From: Maratus speciosus
Lineage: Eukaryota > Arthropoda > Arachnida > Araneae > Salticidae
Direction of reading: 5' to 3'
DNA: 64,000 nucleotides
Assembly: GCA_963932465.1 (NCBI GenBank)
Contig: OZ010790.1
Location: 347,597,087 to 347,661,086 of the forward strand
The position numbers and the translations under genes are program-made. Below, piece after piece: positions 12,003 through 24,496 of this stretch. Positions within the stretch are counted from its first letter, which is position 1. Every line of letters begins with the position of its first letter. A model generated the notes under the pieces. The model had not been told where the DNA came from. It did not search any database and saw only the letters and a list, made by a program, of their open reading frames with translations.

Positions 12003-13676
12003 TACAATATCATAATGTACATTAATGTATAAATATGTACAACATCATGTCTTTTCTTTTGGAAGGGGGAGGGTACCTCTGAAGAACTCCTTAGGGAAAA
12101 TTACCATACTTAAGATCTATATACTTATATATCTGCCAAAATGGTCAGTCATTAAACAAGATGTATCTGATTATCAGGTGGAAATTGGTGATAAGAAATT
12201 TGAGTCTAGCAACTAGAAGGAAATGTACACATAAATACATCCAAATTCTGAAGCAATATTTTACTTTCTCTCACCAAAGATTTACATAAATAATCATCAC
12301 TCTTTATCTATTCTACCTTTCTGTACTTCTCTGCAGAAAAAGAATATTTCACAATCCTTTATTGAATAATTTGCCCTATGGTTATCTAAACTCTAAACAT
12401 ATGAAAATCTATTGCTAAATAAATTGGAACAAAACTGCTTTTTATTTTACGGCAAAATGAAAGTTTAATTTCAATGCTATATCCCATTAATTTTCAACAA
12501 TAGAGTTTGCCTGTACATCAAATTTAATGCTATTACAAATACACTAATTGTTAAATTTTAATTAAAATCCAATGTAAATAAAATCCATAAATCATGCAAT
12601 CACACACAAGTTAATTTTTTTGGAGCGCATCTCTATGAAAATTTCAAATGATGCTAACCTGTACGTACTCATCTCCTTATGTACAAAGCCATTTATTGAT
12701 GAAATTTGGCGCTCCTCCAAAAATACTATTCAAAAGAAGTATTTATTGCAACCTAAAAATATTTTAATAGAAACTGATTCAACTGCCTTAAATACACAAA
12801 TTCAAGATTTCCGATCATTTCGCCAAATAAAAGTTAAAAAAATACTCATACTGCAATTTGTTTTACAACAAATAAAAATTAATTTAATATTGGAAGTTCA
12901 AGACTTAACATCTACATAATTCCTAGTTTATTGTTACCAGAGTCAGATAATACAGACGGACACACGAACGGCGCTCACAGAAAATTTTCAAAGTTTCCAG
13001 AATGTTTTGATGGGTTTTTTTTTTTTTTTTACAGATTTCTTTATTTTAAAAAAAGAATTAATAAATAAAAAATTATCAAGACTCCAGGCAGAGAATCGGT
13101 GCGATGCACGTCACAGACTCTTGAGAAGGTCAGCAGACTATTTTTCAACTGGAGAAAAAAAAGTCACAATACAAGGAATGGTTTGTCTCAAAAACAGTAG
13201 GTAAACTGATGAGTAAGAGTTCATCTGTTCCATTCATGGACTAATAACTTTTTTATTTTAACATTCATTTATTCATATTTCAGTTATTTTATAGATTAAT
13301 AAAATAACAGTTTTATCAATCAACAATATACAACATGATATACAACAATCATAAATTGATATCTTTATATAAGTTAATGATTAAAATATTTCACATTTTA
13401 ATGAATATATTTTTTTAAATTTTTCATTAGTTTTTCTTTCATTCATTAGTTCTCTGTATTAAGCATACCATTCAATACTACATTTCTTGACTGAGTTTTA
13501 ATAATACTTGTAAATTAATATTTTTCTTTTAGTGGTGTTGCTTAGTGGCACTCTACTTCCATATAACTTTTCTTTTTTGCTGTTAGCGACGATATAGGAC
13601 TCTGGAGGGGCGCGGCATTTTTTTACAGAAAATTTTTAAGAAATTATTTGAGTTAGCAGAAAGTTTTACATTTTAT
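12003..13676. other. Intronic stretch with no supported gene
   Basis: Open frames of 60-100 codons here (12025-12216, 12620-12919, 13007-13204) are Lys/Ile-rich chance frames without splice or start context. I see no terminal-repeat element. Confidence 0.4.
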
Positions 13677-14344
13677 CTAAGGGTCATTCCATGTCAAATC
13701 AATGTGGGGTCTGGACCTCAACATCTCAGATTTCCATAATTTTTGGTTTATAGTTTGTATCCATTAAGTATATGAAAAATCTAATTTTTTTTATTTTTTT
13801 TCCCTAGCGGATTTTTTTTTTTACGGAATTTTAAAAATTGCCAAAAGTACCAAATTTAACCAAACTCTCAATCACAAAATCCTTTACAATTCTTTAACAA
13901 ATTGGGCTAGAGAATTAAGTTATATCTCATTTGAAAGCTCTTTTTATGGGCTTTAATATGATATGCAACACTAACAATTTTGTGCAAAATAAATTTTTTG
14001 ACAAATTTTCAAAATTTTTGAATTTAAATTTTTCAAAAACACCATCTTTAATTTTTTTCAAAAAAAATATATGTTAATCTTTGACTTTTTGGCTACAAGT
14101 ATGCCAAATTTCAAGATGGAGAAATGATGGGGTTTTGAACTATTAATTTTTAAATATGAGTTATACATGAAAAATTTCAAGTATCAGGGGAAAATTAACA
14201 ACTGTACCTACAATTTCTTTTCATATATAATTCACACTTCTTTTTCATTAAAAATTTCAGAGTTTGATGCTAAGCAAATTTAGTTCTAAGGCATGAAAAT
14301 TTTCAAAAGCATATTTCTCAAAATATAATTATATAATTTGCCCT

Positions 14345-14735
14345 TAAGGGGACTCTTCATTCACTTGAAAGCACCTGATCGGTAAAGTTAATATGGGCAG
14401 GTTGTTTTTGAATTTTTCGTTTAAATTTGAATATTTTTAAATGATTTTTTTTACATAGGATAGTTGATGTCAATCTCTCATATGTCTATTTTTTAATTTT
14501 TCGATTTCGGTTGCAGATTTTTTAATAAAGGTACTTTCACTTTCGGACCGGTTTCGAAAGTTACAGTACCTTTATTAAAAAAATTCCCTATTAAAGATTG
14601 ACCTCAGCTACCCTATGAAAAAAAGAATCGTTTAAAAATATTCAAATTTAAATGAGAAATTCGAAAACAGCCTGCCCATAGGTTTAGCATTACCAAGTAC
14701 ATGTTTTCAAGTAAGTGAAGAGTGTTTTCACCTGG
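14345..14735. repeat. Imperfect ~390-bp palindrome inside the TIR element
   Basis: The left arm (ccttaaggggactcttcatt) and right arm (gaagagtgttttcacctggc) are imperfect inverted copies. They converge on ttcggaccggtttcgaa near 14545. The inner pair aataaaggtacttt and agtacctttatt is nearly perfect. Confidence 0.6.
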
Positions 14736-15899
14736 CACTTCTATCTTTTGATAGTTTAATTCTACAGCCATCACATATTTTCATGCCCTTTTGAATATTA
14801 AATCTTAAACTGCACTACCAAGTTGTTACATTCCTAAGTTTGTCTGATTTTGAATGAATAGTTTCTTTATAGGGATTGATCTGGATGGGTTACCTCATCT
14901 ATATAGCTTTTCTATTTCCATTTTAACTCATTTAATTATGTCTTTTTCTTAAATTCACTTTTCTTTTGTTTTATTCTTTGTTTGGCACAGCATGTCCCTA
15001 AAGGGATTTTGTGCAATAAAACTCAATACAACCAACCTTTATAGGGATTGCAGCATTTAACAGAAAATAATGCCCAGTCTTTCTTATCTTCTGACATCAT
15101 TAATAGTAGTAATTCAAGACTTCTTTGTTAAAGCGTTCGATTAAAGTGAAATGAAGCTTGTTTATTAAATAGTTATCCTTCTATATGTAAAAAAAATAAT
15201 AATAATAACGATTTGGGAATGTGTCAAACGATTTTGAAATGAACCAATGAAAATCTGCAAAGATACCTCAAAATGCATCTGATTAGTCAGAGCTTTCTGA
15301 CTTTTCTTAACAGGAGTTGTGCTTGGCGAAAACCATGAAAGTAGAGAGGATGGGTGGGGAAAGGGAAGAATCTTCTGCATTTCGATAGACTTATTTAAGG
15401 GGTCGATGGCAAAAGTGATTTTTACAGAAAGAAGATAATTTACATTAACTAATGAGAAAGGGGGGTCATCTGCATTTTGATTGCCTTCTGCTATTTTTTA
15501 TGAGGGAGTGTATGTAGATTATTTAATTATTATTACTATAAAAAAAAGATAGAAGAAAATATTTATATATATATATAATTTTACACATATATGTTGGTGG
15601 CGAAGTGAAAATTTCAGAGGAGAGGAGATTTATATGATAAGGCTATTTACTGTAACTACAAATTATCGACTTCATTACAAAGATAAGAAAAAAAAATTCC
15701 AATAATTTTAATAAAGTTGTTGCTTTTTAAATGTAACATACTTTTTAAATTTACAATATTTTAAATTTTCTATTAATATATAATTTTATTTAATTATAAA
15801 TTTATTTAATTTGTAATCATTCAAATAAATTATAAATTTGACCTTTTTTTAATGATTTTATATTTAATAATTCTTATAATTATGAAACTCAGTAAGCTC

Positions 15900-16142
15900 T
15901 AATGAATATGTGCTCGGAGATAGGAAAAAAAATCGTCAGGAGTTGGGGAGGAGCGTATTTTTACCAAGTGGAATCTAAAAATTGAATGCATAGGAAATAA
16001 GGGATCGCAAAGCGATCCAGAATGGAAACGCGAAACAATTACATATGGGGTTGGCTTCACAATACCGAACAGAATAGCAAAGTGATTACAAAGAGGGTTG
16101 ATGAGCGTAGCGAGCAGGGGGGGCTGAGCCCCTCCCCCTTAG
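15900..16142 (+). mobile_element. Helitron-like 3' end remnant
   Basis: gagcgtagcgagcaggggg is followed by a G/C hairpin (gggggctgagcccc) and cttag-T at 16138-16142. A hairpin just before CTRR-T is the Helitron 3' signature. Only this end is convincing. A related inverted end is at 17813. Confidence 0.35.
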
Positions 16143-17812
16143 TTAAAAGATAATTAATGTAGGACATACTTTTACAAAAACTGTTTAAATGCAGAATTTA
16201 TATCACTGAGTGCACAAGTAAAAAAATTGCAGTGCAGTTGTAATGCAAACCTAAACTAAAAAAGAAAACTGCTCTCTGATTGGCTGCTCTGATTAAACTA
16301 AAATATAAAGCCTCTCCACCTGAATGGCTACAGTCAACTGAAACCAAAACTAAAAACAAGAAAGTAAAATTGTAATTAAGTAATACATCTAAATATATTA
16401 GAATTTCAAGTAAATAAGAACTGAAAAATCTTATTAAAACATCATTATTATTATTATTTTTTAAATTGTTTAATGGTGTTTTAAGAAGATATTTTAGTTT
16501 TTATTGTTTCACACCAGTTTCAACTTATATTCTTTCAATTACTTATAAAAAGAGTAGAAATATAGAACTCCTTATTTCCAGGTATAAGGTACCAGTTAAC
16601 CTTGAAAATTGACCATTCCAGTAAACCATTCTTATTCAAAAATTAATAGCTCGAAATCCCATCATTTCTCCATCTTGAAATTTTGCATACTTGTAGCCAA
16701 AAAGTCAAAGATTAACATATATTTTTTTGAAAAAAATCAAAAATGGTGTTTTTGAAAAATTCAAATTCAAAAATTTTGAAAATTTGTCAAAAAATTTATT
16801 TTATTCAAAATAGTTAGTGTTGCATATCATATTAAAGCCCATAGAAAGAGCTTTCAAATAAGATATAACTTAATTCTCTAGCCCAATGTGTTAAAGAATT
16901 ATAGAGGATTTTGTGGTTGAGAATTTGGTTAAATTTGGTACTTTTGACCATTTTTAAAATTCCGTAAAAAATAAACCGCTAAGAAAAAAAAAATAAAAAA
17001 ATTAGATTTTTCATATACTCCATGGATACAAACTATAAACCAAAAATTATAGAAATCTGAGATGTCGAGGTCCAAAAATTGCATTTTTCTAGTTGATTTG
17101 ACATGGAATGACCCCTAAGTATGATTGTCACATCATCAAATTTCGAATTCATTATCGTTTATCCCCATACTGTTTTAATGTAAATTATTGTGCTAGGATA
17201 TACTAATCAAAATTGACAATAGCGTTTATATTAGAACTTTAACCTTCAATTACTCAGATCCAGAGTTAGAAATTAGAAACTCTAAGTAAGGCATTAAATG
17301 CCTAATTTTTTTTTCTAGGTGCCAAACTGCATTTCATGGTTGCAATTTTATGTTATATCACATTTTCTCATTGCTTTTCGCAACCCGATCAATAATAATA
17401 TTGTTTCTATCTTTATGTGTTAAAGGCGGGGGCTGTACATGTACATATTAAACACTTTATCTCTATGTTAATCAATAAAACAAAATAAAAACTGGCTTTC
17501 TATAATAGTGTGAGATCTGATTAAACTACAATATTTGAATTCTAGAAAATGCATAGCATATTATTTTTAAAAAACTAATATGCATGCAAAACAGATTACA
17601 AAGCAATTAGACCCATAGAAAGAAAATTTGAACTTGGATACAACCAGGGATAAGCCTGGTTCTAAAAAAATCTATTGACTAAAAGTACATCAGAAAAAAA
17701 AAAAATTAGCAAATAAATGAACCTTTGATACCAAACTAATCTAAGTAAAAACTGGTGTGAAACAGTAAGAACCAAAAGAAATTGTTTAAATATATATATA
17801 TATATATATATA

Positions 17813-18060
17813 CTAGGGGCCTCTGCCCCCTGCAAGCTACGCTTGTTAACCCCCGTTCAGACACTGTAGAATGTAAAAGCACGCTCATCTGATTGGGTTT
17901 TAAAAGATTAGAGAAGATTGAATTATAATGAAAAACCGGTAGCGATCTCCATGTAAACGGCTTCCCATTCAATTCCCTTTGTTTGTGAAAATTTAAGGCC
18001 GAATCAGTTGCTGTTAAGACATCCAATGGTTGTTTTCGTGTTTGATTAAAGAAGATCAGT
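17813..18060 (-). mobile_element. Helitron-like 3' end remnant, minus strand
   Basis: Read on the minus strand, aagcgtagcttgcagggggc and its hairpin end in ccCTAG-T at 17813, next to a (TA)n tract (17788-17812). It is similar to the end at 16100-16142. The open frame over this stretch is probably incidental. Confidence 0.35.
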
Positions 18061-18174
18061 TAAACATTTGAAAAGAAACTAAAATAAAATGAATTAACAG
18101 AGTTTTTACCTCCTGGTATTTCTTAACAGCGTTATAAAACGATTGACATAATACAATATACTGCTTTAACCCTT

Positions 18175-18373
18175 TCAAGGGCAGTGGTTCAGTTTTGAAC
18201 CACTTAATTTTAATTCTTAAATGCCACATTGGCACCAGAATATTGGAATGAAAATTTTCCTTCTATTAAGTAAGTCAACAAAAGCATTTTCGTACTTCGA
18301 AATAAATTTGTAAATTCTGGTGCTATTCACTGATTTGAACATTTTACGGATAGAAGTACCTTGCCCCTGAAAT
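18175..18373. mobile_element. piggyBac-type MITE, TTAA target
   Basis: CCCTTTCAAGGGC at the left and its diverged complement (ccctgaaatgg) at the right lie between TTAA sites (about 18171 and 18374). It is the same family as 22514-22730: the shared interior includes ttaattttaattc and ggcacca. Confidence 0.6.
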
Positions 18374-19296
18374 GGTTAAACGCATATTAATATATTTATT
18401 ATTTTAAAGTTTTCTTTCTCTTTTAATATTCACATGTAAATAATATTTTCAAGACATAATTTTCAATATTTTTCTGCTTTTAACACGTACTCATTTAATA
18501 TTAATTTCAAAGGGGTTTTTTTTCTGTTTTTAATAGTCACGTGTAAATAATTTTTAATCGTAAGGAAATATTATTCTTTGCGCTGGTTTTAGAATTGAAA
18601 ACAATCTCTATAATAAAAGTCTATGTCATGTGACTATCATCAACAGTTCCGGATGTATCCTTTCGCTTTTAGGGTTCCGTACTTAAAAAGTAAAAATGGA
18701 ACCTTTATAAGATCACTCCTGTGTCCGTCTGTCACAGCCCTTTTACTTGTACTCTATGCAACGTGGAAAGTTCAAATTGGGGGAACAAATAAAGATTATT
18801 TACACACATATTTACAGATTAATAAATACTCATCAATATATTTAGGAAAAGTGTAGAGGGGCTAATTAAGTTACTTGAAAAAAATCTTTTCTTTGAATAT
18901 CGTGTGGAATATTGTGTGAAAGCTTTCGTAACGCTGAAATCAAAAATATATTTCATTTAATTTTAGGTATTATATTTTCAAAGTTATGGTGGAAAATGTA
19001 GTGCAAAAATATGTCCCCCCCCCTTCCCCCATCTAATTCCGTATCTATTGTAACTAAAATTATATAAAAATAGAGGTAGTAGACATTAATTTAAACTTTG
19101 CAGGAAAATTATAGCGATTACCCTAGGTCACATAGTTTTTGAGAAAATCACATTTTTCCGTTACACACAAATTTCGATTTACGGGCTTCAGCAAAAGTGT
19201 TGAGCAGAGCTGGAAGTATCTATCGTAGCAGAAGAATAAAAGCATTGTTGATCATGAATTTTGGAAAAAATCATCGGTAATTAGCCGATATATTAA

Positions 19297-19556
19297 CCCT
19301 TAAAGACACGGACTTGTTTGGACATACATAATGACAGGGACGGCGTATTCTATGCTCCATCGGCTTTTAAAGCCTAGATAACAAATTTTATGGATATATT
19401 TATGTAATGCAATGCCCAGTAGCAGTATAAAAGGAATAAACGTCAAACTGTTAAAAACAGACTAATTTAATGAGAATTAATCACATAAATACCATGGGAT
19501 TCGCGACTAGTTTCCATTAAGTGGTTCTCTCAATACACCTACTATGTCTTTAAAGG
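19297..19556. mobile_element. piggyBac-type MITE (TTAA), 260 bp
   Basis: TTAA at 19293-19296 and 19557-19560 flanks CCCTTAAAGAC on the left and GTCTTTAAAGG on the right. The same MITE sits at the same point of copy B (30432-37081), so it entered before the host family amplified. Confidence 0.65.
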
Positions 19557-19755
19557 TTAACTAAAAACCTATATGGAATAAAAAATATACAGAATAGCTA
19601 TATTTGCTATTATTTAGGTTCCATATATCTTTGAACTTTCATGGTATATCCATTTATACTTTTCTAGTATACAGGGTGCAAAGGAAAGTCCCTTTAACCT
19701 GAAAATACTTGTGAACGGGGAGAGCTACAGCTATGCAAGTGAGTTAACGGTATAG

Positions 19756-22012
19756 CAGGGTTGGTAAAAAACACGTTTTAATTAAAAAAAAACCAAAAAA
19801 CCCAGTTTTTTTAAAAAATAAGTTTTCCTATTACATATACATTCATAATTAGTGATAAAAATAAACATTGTTGGATATATAAGTAATATAACTTCATGTA
19901 AAAATAATTTAAATTAAATAATTACAATCAATTATGTAGAAAATTGAAGTCATTTAATATTTAAACATTTTTTAGTAAAAGCTGTCTTATGTTCCATGAA
20001 TAAAATGCTCTACATAGAAACATTGATACCTGGAAAATCTTAATAAACAATCTTATAATTACTAGTAGTACTATAAATAAATATATGATGTAGTTTCATA
20101 AATATAATATACTTTCCCATGGCAATTCAAAATAATTTCTTTAAAATATTTGCAATCTGAGATATTTGATTTTTCTGTTCGAACACTACAGGGCAATTAT
20201 TATCTTTTATTGAAAGTAAAGCTTTTTATAAAGAATTCCTGGAATGATTTGAATTTAGCAGTAGAGTCTTTACACGTTTCAAGAAGTTATTGCATATTGT
20301 CATTTGACACTTCTCCTCTGAAACTGCCAGGTAAAAAAAAAGAAAAGGCGACAGTAAAATAAACAGAAATACCTATTTACCGGCTTTTTAGACTACTGAA
20401 AACATTTATCTTAAAATGGAAAGTAGATTTATAAAAGTTTTCATCCACTAAAACATTTAAACAGCCATCAGACTTAATACACAGGCTTTTATTCTGAGCT
20501 ATGTTATAGTACATATTACTTTTAAATGTCTAAACTAAAAATTAATAATATATCTTTTTAGGAATTTTTACGAGACTTTTTTCTGTTATGTCTCAAGCAA
20601 ATCTTAATTTCGATTTCCCCCAATTTTTTTGTCAGATCTAAATAGTGGATTCAAATTCAACTTCATATCTTGGGTTTTTCTTTCTTTCTTTCTTTTTTTT
20701 TCCGTTTTTTGCAAATGCAATAGATCTTTTAGAAAATGCTGTCAAAGTGGGCGTTTTGAACCGAATTTCCACACGAAAGAAGAATAACCACTCAAGGAAA
20801 GTTAAAAACATTTTTGTCACATGATCAAAATTGCTTACAACTCAATAGGTAATTAATTTATCAAAAATGGAAAATACAGATCGATTCCAAATAGCTTCCA
20901 TAGTCAGGCCTTCCAATTTTATATCATTCTGTTAAAAAATGAATTTGTACATCTGTCAAAGTGTTCAGTGCTTGTTCAGAAGAACATTTGAGAACAACCT
21001 AAAAGATAATCTCCCCAATCAAGAAATTTTTCTTTTACAGCTTGACTGAAATCTTAAAGGTCATTTTATGTTATTAATTATAAATAATCTACGTTTTCTC
21101 AAAGGAAAATATTTTATTCAAAATATTGAATATTTTTAATCTATTTTATCTTTGCTAAATTCACCTGTTTTAAATTTTTTCTTTAGAGCTTCAAATATGT
21201 TCATTAACACATGCAATTTGCATTCTACATGCATACAAATATAACCTAGACTCACTATGTCTCACGGTGACTGCTGGGTTAAAAGTAGAAATTATTTATA
21301 TCCAATAATTTCAAAAACTTAAATTACAAAAATGAGAAAATATTATATTAGATTAGATTTTTTCTAAAAAAACAGTTGGTTAACTAATTGATTTAAACTG
21401 TGCCAACCCTGATGGTAACAGAATAAAATCATAATGCAAAACCCCAATCCCAATGTAGAAATGCAAGAAAAACAAAGGCTTACTAAACCCAATAGCCATA
21501 CAGCAAAGAAAACTCGCAGCCAATCATTCATTAGCATACAAAACAGAGTAACCAATGAAGAGAATTACTTATGATTATGTCATCATTGAGGCATAATGCA
21601 ATCCTTAGTAAATCTTAACTAATCAAGCAATCTAAGTAGTAAAAATGTATTTTTAGATCAAACCTGTCATTTTGGCTATTTTTAAAAATAAAAGGCTTAA
21701 AAAAAAGAAGAAGAAAGAAAACTACTTGTTTTTTTCTTCCCAGCTAATTTTAAAAAAATTAGTTAGTCTGCCATTTAGATTTAAAGCCTATAAAAAAAGT
21801 TTGATTAAAAATGTTTGTCACTTTACAAATTTATTAATTCATCATTTTTCTAAAGCTTTGCTTGTAGCTTCTGCATAACTTGGATTTGGCATTTTTCAAT
21901 AATGTGTAAAATAAATGCAAACATTAGAGGAAAAGAGAAAAAAACAAGATGAAAAAAAAACCAGCATAGTTTTAAAAAAAAAAAACCATTTTGTTTAAAC
22001 CAAACAACCCTG
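19756..22012. mobile_element. hAT-type non-autonomous element, TSD cggtatag
   Basis: CAGGGTTGG...CAACCCTG is flanked by a perfect cggtatag duplication (19748-19755, 22013-22020). It aligns with 4093-8312 throughout, minus that copy's insertion. It interrupts the left TIR of 19672-24464. Confidence 0.85.
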
Positions 22013-22513
22013 CGGTATAGTAAAGCGACTACGCCCGATTTAATGAAAATGAGAGCAGCTTCCCCTAGTGGCAAAATTTGAAAGATAGCCACTGCAAACC
22101 GAAAACGAAAAGAGATAGAGCAAAATTTCCAGTTAGAAAGTTTTAGAGCATCAATTAATTAGTAGAATAGGACATTTGGTTTACATGGATAAGATAAATC
22201 TTCGCCTTTTTACCCAAAAATGTGCAAAATCGATGGACTTGATATTTGTGTAAACGTTTGAATAGAATAGTCAGAAGTATGAAGAAATATGCACAATTTA
22301 TGCTATAAATACGTATTTATCTCAACACATTTCGATAACATCACACACAAAAAAAGACAAACTGTCTCACAGTGATAAAAAGTTATTATTCAGTATGTTC
22401 GAAAAGTTCGCCAATGTTCATGATACACGTTTGTATTCGTGAGAGTTATTCTGCATGCACATTTCTCAGCATAGAACGTCTATTGCAAGCTTCTTCAATA
22501 CGACGACATAGAT

Positions 22514-22730
22514 TTAACCCTTTCAAGGGCGGTGGCTAGACTGTCTAGCTGCCTAATTTTAATTCCAAAACTGACAAATGGCACCAAGAATATTTTAATA
22601 AAATTTTGCTTTTGTAATGAATGTGCAAATTAGCGGGTTTTAGTTTTCCGAGAAATTCGTTTTAATATTCTAGTGTCAGTCAATTATTTCATCAGTTTAC
22701 AACCGGAATTCTTCTGGCCCTGAAAGGGTT
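22514..22730. mobile_element. piggyBac-type MITE, related to 18175-18373
   Basis: ttaaccctttcaagggc on the left and gccctgaaagggtta on the right form the TIRs. The right TTAA has decayed to TTAT. Confidence 0.6.
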
Positions 22731-23513
22731 ATTCTAAAATTTTAAATGCAATGGAAATTAAATCTTTACAGACATTACAGCACAGTACAACATCACAATC
22801 TGCAATTGTGCACTGCTACATTTCCGGAATGTGAATAAGCAAAGCAGAATCGTCGCTCATCGATTTTGGATATTTTTGGGTATGCAGGCGACGATTTATC
22901 TTATCCATGTGAACCAAATGTCATTTCGTACTAATTAATTGATGCTCTAAAACTTTCTATTAGGAAAATTTGCTCTACCTCTTTTTGTTTTCGATTTGCA
23001 ATGGCTATTTTCCAAATTTCGCCACTAGGGTTGTAATAGTGAATTCGTATACCCAGGTTCCTAAATGAACAAAAACAAACTCCAACACAATACTTTAAGA
23101 GACTTAAGGATTTATTGTAAAGAACTTTTTAAAGGAGGGCCGTGAAAAAGTACAGAGGGACGGGGAGAGTCTTGATAACTGCCCAATGGCAGGGCCCCAC
23201 AGCAGGGCTTAATTGCATTCTACATAGCTCGAGGTCAGGAGCAAAAGTGAGCCAGATTTTGTTACAATTACTTACAGATTGGCGAACATGAGATAGCCAT
23301 ATGTAAGATATTTGGCGAAAAACAAATTGGGTAGACAAAACAATCAAGAAGTTTTACATTGAGTTAAAAACTATGCCATGGCGGGCTCTTTAGGTTTACA
23401 AGAAATAAATTCCTGTGGTAAGGAAGAGTGGCTTAAAGAAAGAGCTAACACGTGATATTACATGCACGTTACAGATTTACCGACAGCTGAAATTAGTCAG
23501 CAAGGGGCATATG

Positions 23514-23878
23514 CAGAGTTTCCCCTAGACAGTTTCAGGAGGGTGCTGCACCCTGCCTGCCCTTACATTTACAAAATAGCACCCTTCTTGCCCATGATGG
23601 AAAACATTAGCACCCTTGTTGCCCCCAGCTGGAAAAAGTGCCTTTACTCCTTTGTTGATTAAAAGATTTGCTTGTATAGTAAAAATTGACTCATTGCTGT
23701 CTTTAAAATAGCGTCCTGTCTATTAAATATTAAAAGTAGTTTAAAATATCAAAAGAATGCCTTTAAAAATTAAAAAAAAAAGTCCCCTTAAGAATCCAAA
23801 ACATGCCCTTCGGAATCCAAAAGTGCCCTTTTCCTACAAGAAGCACCCTGCCCTTTTTTAAACCTAGGGGAAACTCTG
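23514..23878. mobile_element. hAT-type MITE, TSD ggcatatg
   Basis: CAGAGTTTCCCCTA is at the left and TAGGGGAAACTCTG at the right, with a perfect ggcatatg duplication (23506-23513, 23879-23886). The interior has short repeats of a cacccttgttgccc type. Confidence 0.85.
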
Positions 23879-24496
23879 GGCATATGGCTTTTATCCGGCA
23901 AACATAAGGGTGAAAATTGATTATTAATGCAAGCCAGGAGGCTGAGAAAATATACATTACATATTGTCGGCTGCGATGCGAAAAACATTCACTTGTATTT
24001 TATTCTTTTATTTTATCTCAACGGAATATTCCTGCGGTTAAGATATATTTCTATCCGTGTGAAAGTCAAAGAGGACTGAGATAAATGATGCCTGCATTTG
24101 AAACTAACTTTAAAAAGTAAAAAGCGAAACATACAGTATTGTGAGGGGGGGAGGGGAAGAGAAAGACTAAAGCCATATGAAATTAAGTATAAAATGTCAA
24201 ATTTAAACTAAATATTTTATTTGAAGGGGAGGGGGGGAGGAAGAATAACGACAATTTATAATGAACCAGTAAGGTTAAAAGTTGATTTTTGAGGGGAGAG
24301 GAGGATAAATGAAAATATAACGGGAAAGCCGTTATAGGGGTGCTGTTGTCGTTCGCATTAGGTCGGGCGTAGTCATTTTACTGTACCGTTACCTCTCTTG
24401 TAAAGGTGTAGCTCTCTCAGTTCGCAAGTATTTTCAGGTTAAAGGGACTTTCCTTTGCACCCAATATACTATACAGCTATATCCAACCCTACGTTG

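Larger units (their letters stand above)
13681..17114. mobile_element. TIR element with ~480-bp inverted repeats, TSD ctaa
   Basis: GGGTCATTCCATGTCAAATC begins at 13681, and its exact complement ends at 17114. The arms pair for about 480 bp (13681-14155 with 16636-17114). The 4-bp flank ctaa is duplicated (13677-13680, 17115-17118). The superfamily is not clear to me; a 4-bp TSD would fit Sola- or piggyBac/Kolobok-like elements. The interior holds a second hairpin (14345-14735) and a Helitron-like end near 16140. Confidence 0.75.
19672..24464. mobile_element. CAGGGTGCAAAGG TIR element with ~130-bp TIRs, interrupted
   Basis: The left cagggtgcaaaggaaagtcc and its right complement ending near 24462 pair for at least 130 bp once the hAT at 19756-22012 is removed from the left arm. 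A further inverted pair (22045-22230 with 22865-23035) continues the arms, so much of the element is a hairpin. Flanking tata motifs suggest a TA-rich target. A 1.3-kb stretch (23036-24335) interrupts the right arm. Confidence 0.6.
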
